A stretch of 64,000 nucleotides of DNA from Pseudomonas tritici (GCF_014268275.3 NZ_CP077084.1:4216001-4280000); one strand, 5' to 3'. Shown: positions 33,254 to 44,178, counted from the first letter of the stretch. Program-made: numbers and translations. Notes: generated by a model not told the origin, from the letters alone.

Positions 33254-34762
33254 TCACTCAAAAACCAAAACCTCACACCCCTTAGCCTCAATGATCTGCG
33301 CAAACTCCGGCATCCGCGCTACAAACGCTGTTTCAAACGCCAGATACCGATCCTGCGCCCTGAGGTAACGAATCTGCGGTTTCACCCGCACAATATCCTT
33401 GGAAGACAGTTTCACCACTTCATTGCTGACCTGATTCCAAAACCACGCCAACGTCTGCGTGCCAAAACTATGAGTCCGGTAATTCCACACCCACCAATCC
33501 CCATGTCCACGGGCAACCTGAAGCTGCCCATGAAACGTACGCAACGTGATGACCTGCTTGGGCTGTGTGACGAACAGGCGGGTGTCCTGGCACAGCTCGC
33601 TGCCAAAGCCGTCCAACACCGCCTTTGTCGTGGCACCCGTAATGAAGTTGAAGCGCCACGCCAACAGCACAGTCTCCTGGTAGCCCGTGTGCTCAGGGTT
33701 CTGCCGCTCGCCTTCGCTGAACAACAGGACCTCGTCACCTCCCAGGTACGCAGTAGACGCCCGTAATTTATAAGCATGAGCCGGCATCGGTTGGGCAGCA
33801 ACAGCCTGGTGTGCTGCGTCTTGATTCCAAATCCAGCACAGCGCACCGTTGTGCTGCATGAACAGCAAACGGCGCGGGCCGATGGGCAGGATTGTCAGTT
33901 CATCCGAGTGCTCGAAAATGACCTCGCTGGCATGCATCGTGATCCGCCAGATCCGCGTCAACTGCTCGGGCTGGTAGAGGCGTTGACGTTCGAAAACCTG
34001 CGCATCGACCACCACGCAGGGGTCTTCGAATTCCGGCCATTCCATCTCGGCGGCGCCGAAGCCCTGAATGTCATCGCCTTGATGAATTTCGTACCGGTAA
34101 CGATCATCCGAAGGGTAAGCACCGCTTGTAGCCCGACGCTTCCACAGGCTGCGCTGAGCGTTGGCATCGATGAGTTGCAAGTCAGCGCCGTCTACACCGT
34201 CGCTCCGGCGCTCAAGCATGTCCTGCTCGGTGGGCGGCCATCGATTGTAATCAATCAGAAAGCACAGCCACTGGTCTTCGTCCTGCTCGGTAATGGCGGC
34301 CCAACCGTTGCGATAGTTGTATTCATCCACATAGGTGGGCCCGGGATAGTCATGGACGTCCTGCAGCCATTTCAATTTGCTGCGCTTGGGCTTGGTGGGT
34401 TTGCGTTCAGTGGCAGGAGGCTTTTTCAGCCCAATCAACGTTGGGGTGAATTGTGGTTCTGCGTTTTGTTGTTGCCAATGCTGTGCAAAAGCCTGGCGCT
34501 GATCAGTCGGAAAAATGACCGGTCGATAATCATCGCCACCGGCGTCCAGATTCCACAGGTCGAAGCCGTGGCGCGCCAACACGGCTGCCAACGCCTCAAA
34601 GCAGACCTCCGGCATTTCGTTGGAGAGCTCATCCAACAGCGCCTCGAATGGCGCGCCGGAAAACACACTGATATCGGGATAGTAATGCTGGAGCAGCACA
34701 AGCAACTCGCCGCCGGGGGTTTTCCAATCGATATGGACCCATGGATCAAAACGAGCTGCCAT
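33254..34762 (-). CDS. Hypothetical protein, 502 residues
   Basis: A long intact frame with good codon use but no family I recognise. No signal peptide or membrane helix is present, so it is probably cytoplasmic. Residues 1-105 form a compact acidic domain (PGGELLVLLQHYYPDI, LDAGGDDYRPVIFP) that may relate to small DUF domains such as DUF6630. A basic linker (KPPATERKPTKPKRSK) follows. The rest is rich in Trp and aromatic residues with beta-strand spacing (LWKRRATSG, WRITMHASEVIF, WWVWNYRTHSFG), suggesting a beta-propeller-like fold. It converges with the WaaZ-like gene, whose stop is 32 bases away. Confidence 0.7.
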   Translation of the reverse strand: MAARFDPWVHIDWKTPGGELLVLLQHYYPDISVFSGAPFEALLDELSNEMPEVCFEALAAVLARHGFDLWNLDAGGDDYRPVIFPTDQRQAFAQHWQQQNAEPQFTPTLIGLKKPPATERKPTKPKRSKLKWLQDVHDYPGPTYVDEYNYRNGWAAITEQDEDQWLCFLIDYNRWPPTEQDMLERRSDGVDGADLQLIDANAQRSLWKRRATSGAYPSDDRYRYEIHQGDDIQGFGAAEMEWPEFEDPCVVVDAQVFERQRLYQPEQLTRIWRITMHASEVIFEHSDELTILPIGPRRLLFMQHNGALCWIWNQDAAHQAVAAQPMPAHAYKLRASTAYLGGDEVLLFSEGERQNPEHTGYQETVLLAWRFNFITGATTKAVLDGFGSELCQDTRLFVTQPKQVITLRTFHGQLQVARGHGDWWVWNYRTHSFGTQTLAWFWNQVSNEVVKLSSKDIVRVKPQIRYLRAQDRYLAFETAFVARMPEFAQIIEAKGCEVLVFE

Positions 34763-34955
34763 CGCGAGTGCCTTCCCCTGTGATGTTTTACCTGCGTCAT
34801 CTTAACCGTAAGCCGAGAAAACAAGCGCCATAGCCGTGTCATCGGGCACGCTGACGACGTACAAGTCCTGAAGGATCAACCTCAGGGTCATAATCATCCG
34901 ACTCGAAAGATTCAAGAGGCCCGGAATGGCTTGTAAAGGTAAACACGTTAAAAAC

Positions 34956-34992
34956 AAAAAGGGGCCGCGAGATTAATCTCGCGACCCCTTTG
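34956..34992 (-). terminator. Rho-independent terminator downstream of tRNA-Pro
   Basis: On the minus strand AAAGGGGTCGCGAGATTAATC pairs with the following GCGGCCCCTTT, giving a long GC-rich stem, followed by TTTTTGTTTT. It lies just after the tRNA 3' end and ends the minus-strand transcription unit. Confidence 0.85.
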
Positions 34993-34999
34993 AATTATA

Positions 35000-35076
35000 T
35001 GGTCGGGACGGAGTGATTCGAACACTCGACCCCTAGCACCCCATGCTAGTGCGCTACCGGACTGCGCTACGCCCCG
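35000..35076 (-). tRNA. tRNA-Pro (anticodon GGG)
   Basis: A 77-base tRNA on the minus strand with encoded CCA. The acceptor CGGGGCG pairs with CGTCCCG (one G-U). The D-arm is GCGCAGTCCGGTAGCGC. The anticodon stem CTAGC/GCTAG encloses the loop ATGGGGT, giving anticodon GGG. The T-arm contains GTTCGAATC. It lies about 90 bases downstream of the MerR gene, a conserved position in Pseudomonas. Confidence 0.95.
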
Positions 35077-35166
35077 ACTAGGCGTGTTACTGTGTTCGCT
35101 TCTTAACGAAGCGAACCGGAATATACCGCAAGCTTTTGAAATGTGGAAGTATTTTAAAAGCCGGAA

Positions 35167-35523
35167 TCACTTCTTCAAAACCACCAGTACATCTTCGAGT
35201 TCGGAGATCATCTGGCGGATCATTTGCTTGTATTGGGTCGTGTCGTCTTTGGCTTCATCACCGGACATACGCTGGCGCGCACCACTGATGGTGAACCCCT
35301 GATCGTACAGCAACGCGCGGATCTGTCGGATCATCAGCACATCCTGGCGCTGATAATACCGACGGTTCCCGGTGCGTTTGACGGGGTTGAGTTGAGGAAA
35401 CTCCTGCTCCCAATAGCGCAACACGTGCGGTTTTACCGCACAGAGCTCGCTGACTTCACCAATGGTGAAGTAGCGTTTGCCTGGGATGACGGGTAGCTCG
35501 TCGTTATGACTTGGTTCCAGCAT
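35167..35523 (-). CDS. MerR-family transcriptional regulator
   Basis: A 118-residue protein with an N-terminal MerR winged helix: [41 protein letters not shown]. The short C-terminal helix ([16 protein letters not shown]) is a dimerisation coil without effector domain or cysteines, so this is a small MerR/HTH protein of the type found beside ihfA in Pseudomonas. ATG 35523 overlaps the ihfA end by 20 bases with GAGG just upstream. It is co-transcribed with pheST-ihfA. Its targets are unknown. Confidence 0.9.
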   Translation of the reverse strand: MLEPSHNDELPVIPGKRYFTIGEVSELCAVKPHVLRYWEQEFPQLNPVKRTGNRRYYQRQDVLMIRQIRALLYDQGFTISGARQRMSGDEAKDDTTQYKQMIRQMISELEDVLVVLKK

Positions 35524-35806
35524 AAGCCTCAACTCGGGCCTTCAACTTCTGCCCTGGACGAAAGGTGACCACACGGCGAGCCGTGATCGGGATTTCTTCT
35601 CCCGTTTTTGGATTGCGGCCAGGCCGCTGGCGTTTGTCCCGCAGGTCAAAATTGCCGAAACCGGACAATTTGACCTGTTCGTTGTCTTCCAGAGCGTGTC
35701 TGATTTCTTCAAAAAACAGCTCGACCAATTCCTTGGCCTCGCGCTTGTTCAGACCCAACTCTTCGTACAGACGTTCCGCCATCTCAGCTTTCGTCAAAGC
35801 CCCCAT
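35504..35806 (-). CDS. ihfA: Integration host factor subunit alpha
   Basis: A 100-residue HU/IHF-family protein. It begins [21 protein letters not shown] and carries the DNA-intercalating arm [12 protein letters not shown] with the conserved Pro and the following [12 protein letters not shown] strand. Length and position three bases after pheT are as in other gammaproteobacteria. It bends DNA with IhfB in recombination, replication and sigma-54 transcription. Confidence 0.98.
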   Translation of the reverse strand: MGALTKAEMAERLYEELGLNKREAKELVELFFEEIRHALEDNEQVKLSGFGNFDLRDKRQRPGRNPKTGEEIPITARRVVTFRPGQKLKARVEAYAGTKS

Positions 35807-35809
35807 ACG

Positions 35810-38188
35810 TCACTTCCTTAACGTGGCGTTCAACCTTTGTTCGAGCGAGGTGAGGATATTTTGTGTCGTGGTATTCACCTCATCGTCATTAAGAGTGCGC
35901 GATGGATGCTGCCAGGTCAAGCCAACTGCTAGGCTTTTTCTATGCGGATCAATACCTTTACCCTGATAGACGTCAAATAGCCTGAGGTCTGTCAGCCATT
36001 CCCCTGCATTTTCACGGATTACATCCAGAACCGCAGTGGCGGCCACTTCACGGTCGGCAATCAGCGCCAGGTCGCGGCGCACTTCAGGGAAGCGTGACAG
36101 CTCGCTGAATTTAGGCATTTTGCCCGAGGCGACTTCAGCCAGGACCAGTTCGAACACGAAGACCGGACGGTCGAGACCGAGGGTTTTCGACAGTTCAGGG
36201 TGAATGGCACCGACGAAGCCCACCAAACGCCCGTCGCGCTCGATACGTGCCGTCTGGCCCGGGTGCAATGCCGGATGGCTACCAGGAACGAAGGTGAAGG
36301 CATCCAGAGCACCGGCAAAGCCCAGCACCGCTTCTACGTCAGCCTTGACGTCGAAGAAGTCCACGGCATCGCGGCCCTGCGCCCAGCCTTCCGGCAGACG
36401 GCTACCGCACACCACGCCAGCGAGCATTGGCTCTTGTTTCAGGCCGTCGAGTTGGCCGACAAAACGCAGGCCGCTTTCGAACATGCGCACGCGGTCTTGC
36501 TGACGGTTCAGGTTATGGGAAAGGGCTTTCACCAGGCCTGGCCACAATGACGAGCGCATGGCGGCCATGTCATTGGAGATCGGATTGGCCAGCAGCAGCG
36601 GCTCGACACCGGGATTGAACAGTTCGAACTGCTTTGGATCGATGAAGCTGTAGGTCACCGCTTCCTGGTAGCCACGGGCAACCAGCAGGCGGCGCAGCTC
36701 AGGCAGGTGCGCACGCGCCTCAGCCTTGGGTTGCGGTGCCAGGCGCGCTTGCGGGTAACGAACCGGCAGACGGTTGTAGCCGTAAAGGCGGGCCAGTTCT
36801 TCGATAAGGTCGACTTCCAGGCTGATGTCGAAGCGGTGACTTGGCACCTCAACGTTCCACTGCCCTTCCCCGCTCGAGGAAATACCCAGGCCGAGGGCCG
36901 ACAGCAGTTGTTCGATTTCAGCCGGCGCGATCACCAGGCCGAGCATTTGCTCAACGCTCTTCGCGCGCAGGGTGATCGGGGCAACGGACGGCAGGTACTG
37001 TTCGTTGACGGTTTCGGTGATCGGACCCGCTTCGCCGCCGGTGATTTCCAGCAGCAGGCCCGTGGCGCGCTCCATGGCTTCACGGGCGAGTTTCCAGTCC
37101 ACACCACGCTCGTAGCGGTGCGAGGCATCGGTGTGCAGGCCGTAGGAACGGGCCTTGCCGGCGATGGCGATCTGGTCGAAGAAGGCACTCTCAAGGAATA
37201 CGTCGCGGGTGGTCTCGGACACACCGCTGTGCTCGCCACCCATCACGCCGGCAATCGCCAGGGCGCGGGAGTGGTCGGCGATGACCAGGGTGTCGGCACG
37301 CAGGCTGACTTCCTGGCCGTCGAGCAGCACCAGCTTCTCACCTTCTTCCGCCATGCGTACGCGGATGCCGCCGTTGATTTCGGCGAGGTCGAACGCATGC
37401 AGCGGTTGGCCCAGCTCCAGCATCACGTAGTTGGTAATGTCGACAGCCGCGTCGATGCTGCGCACGTCAGCACGGCGCAGGCGTTCAACCATCCACAACG
37501 GGGTTGGCTTGGACAGGTCGACGTTACGGATCACACGACCCAGGTAACGCGGGCAGGCGTTTGGCGCCAGCACGTCGATCGGGCGTACTTCATCGTGTAC
37601 CGCAGGCACAGCGGCAACCACAGGGCGGGTGACCGGAGCGTTGTACAACGCGCCCACTTCACGGGCCAGGCCGGCCAGGGACAGGCAGTCGCCACGGTTC
37701 GGGGTCAGGTCGACCTCGATGCTGGCGTCTTCCAGTTCCAGATAAACGCGGATGTCCTCGCCCACTGGTGCGTCGGCCGGCAATTCCATCAGGCCATCAT
37801 TGCCCTCGCCGACCTGCAGCTCCGCCTGGGAGCACAGCATGCCGTTGGACTCGACACCACGCAGCTTGGCTTTCTTGATCTTGAAGTCGCCTGGCAGCTC
37901 GGCACCGATCATGGCGAATGGGATCTTCAGGCCCGGGCGCACGTTAGGCGCTCCGCACACGACCTGGAAGGTTTCCGCGCCATTGCTGACCTGGCACACA
38001 CGCAACTTGTCAGCATCAGGGTGCTGCTCGGTGCTCAGCACCTCGCCCACTACGACGCCGCTGAAAACACCGGCGGCCGGAGTGACGCTATCGACCTCAA
38101 GACCGGCCATCGACAGACGAGCAACCAGCTCGTCGCGATCTACCTGCGGGCTTACCCAGCCGCGCAGCCATTGTTCACTGAATTTCAT
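35810..38188 (-). CDS. pheT: Phenylalanyl-tRNA synthetase beta subunit
   Basis: A 792-residue protein of standard PheT length. The N-terminal tRNA-binding EMAP-like domain is seen at about 39-150 (VVVGEVLSTEQHPDADKLRVC), followed by B3/B4 editing domains, B5 and the catalytic-like core, and the C-terminal ferredoxin-fold anticodon-binding domain ending SLEQRLNATLRK. It forms an alpha2-beta2 enzyme with PheS, encoded 26 bases upstream, and contributes editing of misacylated Tyr. Confidence 0.98.
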   Translation of the reverse strand: MKFSEQWLRGWVSPQVDRDELVARLSMAGLEVDSVTPAAGVFSGVVVGEVLSTEQHPDADKLRVCQVSNGAETFQVVCGAPNVRPGLKIPFAMIGAELPGDFKIKKAKLRGVESNGMLCSQAELQVGEGNDGLMELPADAPVGEDIRVYLELEDASIEVDLTPNRGDCLSLAGLAREVGALYNAPVTRPVVAAVPAVHDEVRPIDVLAPNACPRYLGRVIRNVDLSKPTPLWMVERLRRADVRSIDAAVDITNYVMLELGQPLHAFDLAEINGGIRVRMAEEGEKLVLLDGQEVSLRADTLVIADHSRALAIAGVMGGEHSGVSETTRDVFLESAFFDQIAIAGKARSYGLHTDASHRYERGVDWKLAREAMERATGLLLEITGGEAGPITETVNEQYLPSVAPITLRAKSVEQMLGLVIAPAEIEQLLSALGLGISSSGEGQWNVEVPSHRFDISLEVDLIEELARLYGYNRLPVRYPQARLAPQPKAEARAHLPELRRLLVARGYQEAVTYSFIDPKQFELFNPGVEPLLLANPISNDMAAMRSSLWPGLVKALSHNLNRQQDRVRMFESGLRFVGQLDGLKQEPMLAGVVCGSRLPEGWAQGRDAVDFFDVKADVEAVLGFAGALDAFTFVPGSHPALHPGQTARIERDGRLVGFVGAIHPELSKTLGLDRPVFVFELVLAEVASGKMPKFSELSRFPEVRRDLALIADREVAATAVLDVIRENAGEWLTDLRLFDVYQGKGIDPHRKSLAVGLTWQHPSRTLNDDEVNTTTQNILTSLEQRLNATLRK

Positions 38189-38214
38189 CCTGCTCTCCTA
38201 AAGATTCGTTACGA

Positions 38215-39281
<1,067 letters not shown>

Positions 39282-39340
39282 ATTTATGACGTTTACCACC
39301 TAGGGCTGCAGGAGCAACCCAGGGTGACTGTCGGGGGTAC

Positions 39341-39697
39341 TTAAGCCAAGGTGGCTTTAGCTTTCTCGACAATCGCAGCAAACACCGCTTTTTCGTTCAC
39401 GGCCAGTTCAGCCAGAACCTTACGGTCGATTTCGATGGACGCTTTTTTCAGGCCAGCGATGAAACGGCTGTAGGACAGACCGTTAACACGTGCACCAGCG
39501 TTGATACGAGCGATCCACAGAGCGCGGAACTGACGTTTTTTCTGACGACGGTCACGGTAGGCGTATTGGCCTGCCTTGATTACCGCTTGCTTGGCAACAC
39601 GGAATACGCGTGAACGCGCGCCGTAGTAGCCTTTAGCGAGTTTCAGAATTTTTTTGTGACGTTTACGGGCAATGACGCCACGCTTTACACGAGCCAT
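39341..39697 (-). CDS. rplT: 50S ribosomal protein L20
   Basis: A 118-residue basic protein beginning [19 protein letters not shown], with the conserved [18 protein letters not shown] segment (partly quoted) and [12 protein letters not shown]. It binds 23S rRNA early in assembly, and in many bacteria it represses its own operon. It lies 29 bases after rpmI in the infC-rpmI-rplT operon. Confidence 0.99.
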   Translation of the reverse strand: MARVKRGVIARKRHKKILKLAKGYYGARSRVFRVAKQAVIKAGQYAYRDRRQKKRQFRALWIARINAGARVNGLSYSRFIAGLKKASIEIDRKVLAELAVNEKAVFAAIVEKAKATLA

Positions 39698-39726
39698 GAG
39701 TTACTTCCTCTATCTTGATCCAAAAA

Positions 39727-39921
39727 TTAACGAAGGCGCAGCATGCGCTCGACTTTTGCCACGTCAGACGGATGCAGCAAGCTGCTACCGCGCAGTTGAC
39801 GCTTACGCTTGGTCGACATTTTGGTCAGGATGTGGCTCTTGAAAGCGTGCTTGTGCTTGATACCGTTAGCAGTTTTCAGAAACCGCTTAGCAGCACCACT
39901 TTTAGTCTTCATCTTTGGCAT
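39727..39921 (-). CDS. rpmI: 50S ribosomal protein L35
   Basis: A 64-residue basic protein, [17 protein letters not shown] at the start and [15 protein letters not shown] at the end, exactly L35. It is encoded 60 bases after infC. It binds 23S rRNA in the large subunit. Confidence 0.99.
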   Translation of the reverse strand: MPKMKTKSGAAKRFLKTANGIKHKHAFKSHILTKMSTKRKRQLRGSSLLHPSDVAKVERMLRLR

Positions 39922-39981
39922 GTTCGGATACTCCGCATTCAGTTGATAAACATAATCAGAAGGCCTGCCGTGCCCTGTTGA

Positions 39982-40533
39982 TTACTTCTTCTTTTTCGGG
40001 GCGATGACCATGATCAGTTGGCGTCCTTCCATCTTAGGATGCTGTTCGACCGAACCGTACTCGAGCAGGTCAGCTTCAACCCGCTTGAGGAGTTCCATCC
40101 CCAGCTCCTGGTGGGCCATCTCACGGCCGCGGAATCGCAAGGATACCTTGGCCCTGTCCCCATCACTCAGGAAACGTACCAGGTTGCGCAGTTTTACCTG
40201 GTAATCCCCTTCCTCCGTCCCTGGACGAAACTTGATTTCTTTTACTTGAATCTGCTTCTGGTTCTTCTTCGCTGCGGCAACCTGCTTCTTCTTTTCGAAG
40301 ATAGATTTGCCGTAGTCCATCACCCGACAAACAGGTGGGATTGCATCGGCGGAAATTTCCACCAGGTCCAGCTTGGACTCTTCTGCAATACGAAGCGCTT
40401 CATCAATCGAGACGATGCCAATCTGCTCGCCATCAGCGCCAATTAACCGAACCTCGCGTGCCGAGATATTCTCGTTGATCGGGGCTTTCGGTGCAGCTCG
40501 TTTATCTTGTCTCATTTCACGCTTAATAATAAT
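39982..40533 (-). CDS. infC: Translation initiation factor IF-3 (AUU start)
   Basis: A 183-residue protein if translation begins at the first of three consecutive ATT codons (40533, 40530, 40527); the first ATG (40515) would cut six residues. GGAG at 40536-40539 overlaps the end of thrS, and spacing favours the second or third ATT physically. AUU starts are known for infC, where IF-3 discriminates against its own mRNA. N-domain: [20 protein letters not shown]-domain: [21 protein letters not shown]; end APKKKK. It binds the 30S subunit and proofreads initiation. Confidence 0.96.
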   Translation of the reverse strand: MIIKREMRQDKRAAPKAPINENISAREVRLIGADGEQIGIVSIDEALRIAEESKLDLVEISADAIPPVCRVMDYGKSIFEKKKQVAAAKKNQKQIQVKEIKFRPGTEEGDYQVKLRNLVRFLSDGDRAKVSLRFRGREMAHQELGMELLKRVEADLLEYGSVEQHPKMEGRQLIMVIAPKKKK

Positions 40534-42455
40534 TACTCCGAATCTGGGCGACCACGCCGGGAAACCGCTTGCGCGAGGAACTCAGCGAACTGGGCGACGG
40601 GCATCGAGCCCAGGTCAGCACCTTCACGAGTACGCACAGCGACAGTCTGCATCTCGACTTCCCGATCTCCAATAACCAAAAGATAGGGAACCTTGAGCAA
40701 AGTATGCTCGCGGATTTTAAAGCCGATCTTTTCATTTCTCAAGTCGGACTTGGCACGAAATCCGCTTTCGTTGAGAGTTTTTTCAACTTCAGCGGCAAAA
40801 TCTGCCTGTTTATCAGTGATATTCATGATCACTGCCTGGGTCGGAGCCAACCACGCGGGGAATGCACCCTCGTAGTGCTCGATCAGGATCCCGACGAACC
40901 GCTCGAACGAGCCGAGGATCGCCCGGTGCAGCATAACCGGGTGTTTACGGCTGTTGTCTTCGGAGACATATTCGGCTCCCAGACGGATCGGCAGGTTAAA
41001 ATCGAGCTGCAGGGTACCACACTGCCAGACGCGGCCAAGGCAATCTTTCAGTGAGAACTCGATCTTCGGACCGTAGAACGCCCCCTCACCCGGCTGCAGA
41101 TCGTACGCAAGGCCCGCGCTGTCGAGCGCTGCGGCCAGTGCAGCTTCGGCGCGATCCCACAGTTCGTCGGAGCCAACGCGTTTTTCCGGACGAGTGGACA
41201 GCTTCATTTCGACTTCGGTGAAGCCGAAATCGCGGTAAACGTCCATGGTCAGCTTGATGAAAGCAGCGGATTCAGCCTGCATCTGCTCTTCGGTGCAGAA
41301 GATGTGGGCATCGTCCTGAGTGAAGCCGCGCACGCGCATGATGCCGTGCAGCGCACCCGATGGCTCGTTACGGTGGCAGGCACCGAACTCGGCCAGGCGC
41401 ATTGGCAACTCGCGGTAGCTCTTCAGGCCCTGGTTGAACACCTGCACGTGGCATGGGCAGTTCATTGGCTTGATGGCGTAGTCGCGGTTTTCCGACTGGG
41501 TGGTGAACATATTGTCGGCATAGTTGGCCCAGTGCCCGGATTTCTCCCACAGGCTACGGTCAACAACCTGAGGCGTCTTGATCTCCAGGTAGCCGTTCTC
41601 GCGCTGCACCTTGCGCATGTACTGCTCAAGCACTTGGTACAGGGTCCAGCCGTTCGGGTGCCAGAACACCATCCCCGGCGCTTCTTCCTGGAGGTGGAAC
41701 AGGTTCAGGCGCTTGCCAATCTTACGGTGGTCACGTTTTTCGGCTTCCTCGATGCGCTGGATGTAGGCAGCCAGCTGCTTCTTGTCAGCCCAAGCGGTGC
41801 CGTAGATCCGCTGCAGTTGCTCGTTCTTCGCGTCGCCGCGCCAGTAGGCGCCGGACAGCTTGGTCAGCTTGAACGACTTGAGGAAGCGCGTGTTCGGCAC
41901 GTGCGGGCCGCGGCACATGTCGACATATTCTTCGTGGTAGTACAGGCCCATGGCCTGCTCGTCCGGCATGTCTTCCACCAGACGCAGCTTGTAGTCCTCG
42001 CCACGGGCGGTGAACACGTCGATCACTTCGGCGCGCGGCGTGACCTTCTTGATCACGTCGTAATCTTTTTCGATCAGCGCGTGCATACGCTGCTCGATGG
42101 CCGCCAGGTCGTCCGGCGTAAAAGGACGCTCGTAGGCGATGTCGTAATAGAAACCTTCGTCAATGACCGGGCCGATCACCATTTTCGCGGTGGGGTACAG
42201 CTGCTTGACCGCATGGCCAATCAGGTGAGCGCAAGAGTGGCGAATGATCTCGAGCCCCTCTTGGTCCTTGGGCGTGATGATTTGCAGGCTGGCATCGGAG
42301 GTGATCAGGTCGCTGGCGTCAACCAGCTTGCCGTCGACTTTACCGGCCACAGTGGCCTTGGCCAGGCCAGCACCAATGGATGCGGCGACCTCGGCTACGG
42401 ATACCGAATGATCGAAAGAACGTTGACTGCCATCGGGAAGAGTAATAGTTGGCAT
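40533..42455 (-). CDS. thrS: Threonyl-tRNA synthetase
   Basis: A 640-residue class II synthetase of standard length. TGS domain at 1-60 ([11 protein letters not shown]), editing domain with the [14 protein letters not shown] and DMCRGPHVP zinc/editing motifs, catalytic core with KPMNCPCH (zinc Cys), [15 protein letters not shown] (motif 2) and a C-terminal anticodon domain. ATG 42455 follows GAGGAGG by seven bases; the longer frame has no support. It heads the thrS-infC-rpmI-rplT operon. Confidence 0.98.
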   Translation of the reverse strand: MPTITLPDGSQRSFDHSVSVAEVAASIGAGLAKATVAGKVDGKLVDASDLITSDASLQIITPKDQEGLEIIRHSCAHLIGHAVKQLYPTAKMVIGPVIDEGFYYDIAYERPFTPDDLAAIEQRMHALIEKDYDVIKKVTPRAEVIDVFTARGEDYKLRLVEDMPDEQAMGLYYHEEYVDMCRGPHVPNTRFLKSFKLTKLSGAYWRGDAKNEQLQRIYGTAWADKKQLAAYIQRIEEAEKRDHRKIGKRLNLFHLQEEAPGMVFWHPNGWTLYQVLEQYMRKVQRENGYLEIKTPQVVDRSLWEKSGHWANYADNMFTTQSENRDYAIKPMNCPCHVQVFNQGLKSYRELPMRLAEFGACHRNEPSGALHGIMRVRGFTQDDAHIFCTEEQMQAESAAFIKLTMDVYRDFGFTEVEMKLSTRPEKRVGSDELWDRAEAALAAALDSAGLAYDLQPGEGAFYGPKIEFSLKDCLGRVWQCGTLQLDFNLPIRLGAEYVSEDNSRKHPVMLHRAILGSFERFVGILIEHYEGAFPAWLAPTQAVIMNITDKQADFAAEVEKTLNESGFRAKSDLRNEKIGFKIREHTLLKVPYLLVIGDREVEMQTVAVRTREGADLGSMPVAQFAEFLAQAVSRRGRPDSE

Positions 42456-42822
42456 GGCGCCTCCTCTCCTAGTGGTGACCCCTACCAAAGGTCACGTGGG
42501 TTGGGATGAGCCAGTACAAGATCCAACACCAGGCCGTTCAGTAATGAACGCCTGCCTTACAGCGGCAGGAGCCTTTCGGCCAACCGATAATCAGACCAGA
42601 GTGACTGGAGTGAGCTAAAAAGAACATGGCAAGACGGCAAATGGCGCGCCTGGAAATAGCCAGGACGAGGATGCTAGCACAGATGAACGGTCATAGCGCC
42701 GCCGCCATCTTGCCTAAACACAAATTCCGGCCTTTATAGCTGCAAAAGTGAACTTGAGCTATACGCAATGCCTCAAACCCACTGAGAATCGCCGTTCGTC
42801 CTCGACCCAAAGGAGCATCCTC
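42456..42822. other. Divergent region between thrS and a small exported-protein gene
   Basis: About 367 bases without a gene. It must contain the thrS promoter and 5' leader on the minus strand. A 6-bp stem (CCTGCC/GGCAGG, 42551-42569) lies in that leader. The plus-strand gene has AAAGGAG at 42809-42815. No clear T-box or operator is recognised. Confidence 0.5.
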
Positions 42823-43137
42823 ATGATGCGTTTCACCTCTACCCTCGCTCTCGCCGCTTCCCTGACCCTCCTTTCCCTCGGCGCACAGGCAGCTGCCCCG
42901 TCGAACTGGCCAGCCGGTGCTCGCGACAGCTTCGTCAGCGATTGCAGCGCAGCTGCCAGCCAGAACGTGGATGCCAAAACTGCCAAAGCCCATTGCGAAT
43001 GTGGCGCTGACAAGATCAACGCCGAATTGAGCACTGCAGAGATCAAGGAACTCATGACCAACCAGAACGCCAGCCCGGAGCTCAAAAACAAAGCAGTCGC
43101 GGCTATTTCGTCCTGCAAAGTCGTGAAGAAAAAGTAA
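42823..43137 (+). CDS. Small exported cysteine-containing protein of unknown function
   Basis: A 104-residue protein with a signal peptide (MMRFTSTLALAAS...AQA, cleavage near residue 24). The mature part has four cysteines (SDCSAAAS, AHCECG, SSCKVV), probably two disulfides in the periplasm, and a Lys-rich end. GGAG seven bases before ATG 42823 supports the start; ATG 42826 is also possible. A terminator follows at 43249. Similar small proteins occur in Pseudomonas, but no function is known to me. Confidence 0.75.
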   Translation: MMRFTSTLALAASLTLLSLGAQAAAPSNWPAGARDSFVSDCSAAASQNVDAKTAKAHCECGADKINAELSTAEIKELMTNQNASPELKNKAVAAISSCKVVKKK

Positions 43138-43248
43138 GATTTTCGTCCGATCACATGCCTGTTTTGCCGGAAAAACGGCCCGAAAACTGCCGTTTCTCAC
43201 AAATTACGCAGCTTTTACGGCTTTTTTTACGAGCTGATATTTCGAGCT

Positions 43249-43271
43249 AAAGCCCCGTAAACCGGGGCTTT
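43249..43271. terminator. Stem-loop terminator after the small exported-protein gene
   Basis: AAAGCCCC and GGGGCTTT form a perfect 8-bp stem with a seven-base loop about 110 bases downstream of the stop. The flanking T-content is modest, so it may act in both directions. Confidence 0.7.
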
Positions 43272-43426
43272 CAGCCGATCAGAGCATCAAACGTAACGCT
43301 ATTGATTAGCAAACAATGCCTTGGGGGGGCTCCCAAGCCGAACATTTCGACTATGATAGCCCTGTGTGCCCAGTTGGCCTGAGCAGCACAGCACTACTGA
43401 AAATATATGTTTCTTGGAGATACACC

Positions 43427-43639
43427 ATGTCTAATCGCCAAACCGGCACCGTTAAATGGTTCAACGATGAAAAAGGCTTCGGCTTCATCACTCCTCAAGG
43501 TGGCGGTGACGACCTGTTCGTACACTTCAAAGCTATCGAAAGCGACGGTTTCAAAAGCCTGAAAGAAGGCCAAACCGTTTCCTTCGTGGCTGAGAAAGGC
43601 CAAAAGGGTATGCAAGCAGCACAAGTTCGCGGCGAGTAA
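43427..43639 (+). CDS. Cold-shock-domain protein (CspA family)
   Basis: A 70-residue single cold-shock domain with RNP1 (KGFGFITPQ) and RNP2 (DLFVHFKAI), and [12 protein letters not shown] at the start. It binds single-stranded RNA and DNA as a chaperone or antiterminator. GGAG before ATG 43427 marks the start. The upstream leader contains a TATGAT -10-like hexamer at 43352 and a CTTGGG/CCCAAG stem around a run of seven G, so a leader of about 60 bases is likely. A strong terminator follows. Confidence 0.97.
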   Translation: MSNRQTGTVKWFNDEKGFGFITPQGGGDDLFVHFKAIESDGFKSLKEGQTVSFVAEKGQKGMQAAQVRGE

Positions 43640-43653
43640 TTCTCCGCTGAGCT

Positions 43654-43686
43654 AAAAAAAACCCCGTCCATGTGACGGGGTTTTTT
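43654..43686. terminator. Bidirectional Rho-independent terminator
   Basis: AAAAAAACCCCGTC, a short loop and GACGGGGTTTTTT form a GC stem flanked by A and T runs. It ends the cold-shock gene and, in the other direction, the I78-type lipoprotein gene. Confidence 0.92.
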
Positions 43687-43713
43687 GTGGGCGCTGCAAA
43701 AACCAGGAGAGGC

Positions 43714-44034
43714 TTAGCCGCAATTGACCCGTGTGATCACCAGGTTGTCGTCGGTGTTCAGGTTCAAGCGGTCGGAGCGGTATTCCAGGGTAATCATGTC
43801 GTTCGGCTTGAGGATTCGTGCGTTCTGCGCACCGGCACGGGTACGCGCCTGCTCCAGCAACTGGGGCGAGGCTTTCTGGCCTACGGTGAATTCGGCGGCC
43901 TTCGACTCACAGCGGCTGTGACCGGCATCGGCCACGGCGGCGTCTTTGGCTGGCTCAGAGGCACCTGGGGTGCTGCAACCCGCCAACGCGAGTGCGGCCA
44001 ACAAAGTACCGAATGATGCGAGCTTCCAAGGCAT
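43714..44034 (-). CDS. Inhibitor I78-family lipoprotein
   Basis: A 106-residue protein with a lipobox (LALAGC, Cys20). The mature domain matches the I78 peptidase-inhibitor family: a conserved Cys near the start (RCESKAAEFTVGQKAS), the middle RILKPNDMITLEYRSDRLNL and the end VITRVNCG, so the two cysteines can form the family disulfide. AGGAGG before ATG 44034 is a strong ribosome-binding site. It is envelope-anchored and may protect against serine proteases; its actual target is unknown. Confidence 0.82.
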   Translation of the reverse strand: MPWKLASFGTLLAALALAGCSTPGASEPAKDAAVADAGHSRCESKAAEFTVGQKASPQLLEQARTRAGAQNARILKPNDMITLEYRSDRLNLNTDDNLVITRVNCG

Positions 44035-44178
44035 GAAGCCTCCTATGATAAAAAATGGACAGAGATCGTGCGACAGCGATTGGCCGGATTGGTTTCAAGA
44101 CGTAAACCGCCGCAGGGCAAGTCTGCCTGAGTCTCGACAGGCATTCGCCCGGTCAATCGTGACCAGATATGAATGAAA

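Noticed and set aside
34763..34955. Possible small RNA between the 502-residue gene and the tRNA-Pro terminator
   Set aside because: No promoter or stem of its own is convincing; the only terminator there belongs to the tRNA transcript.
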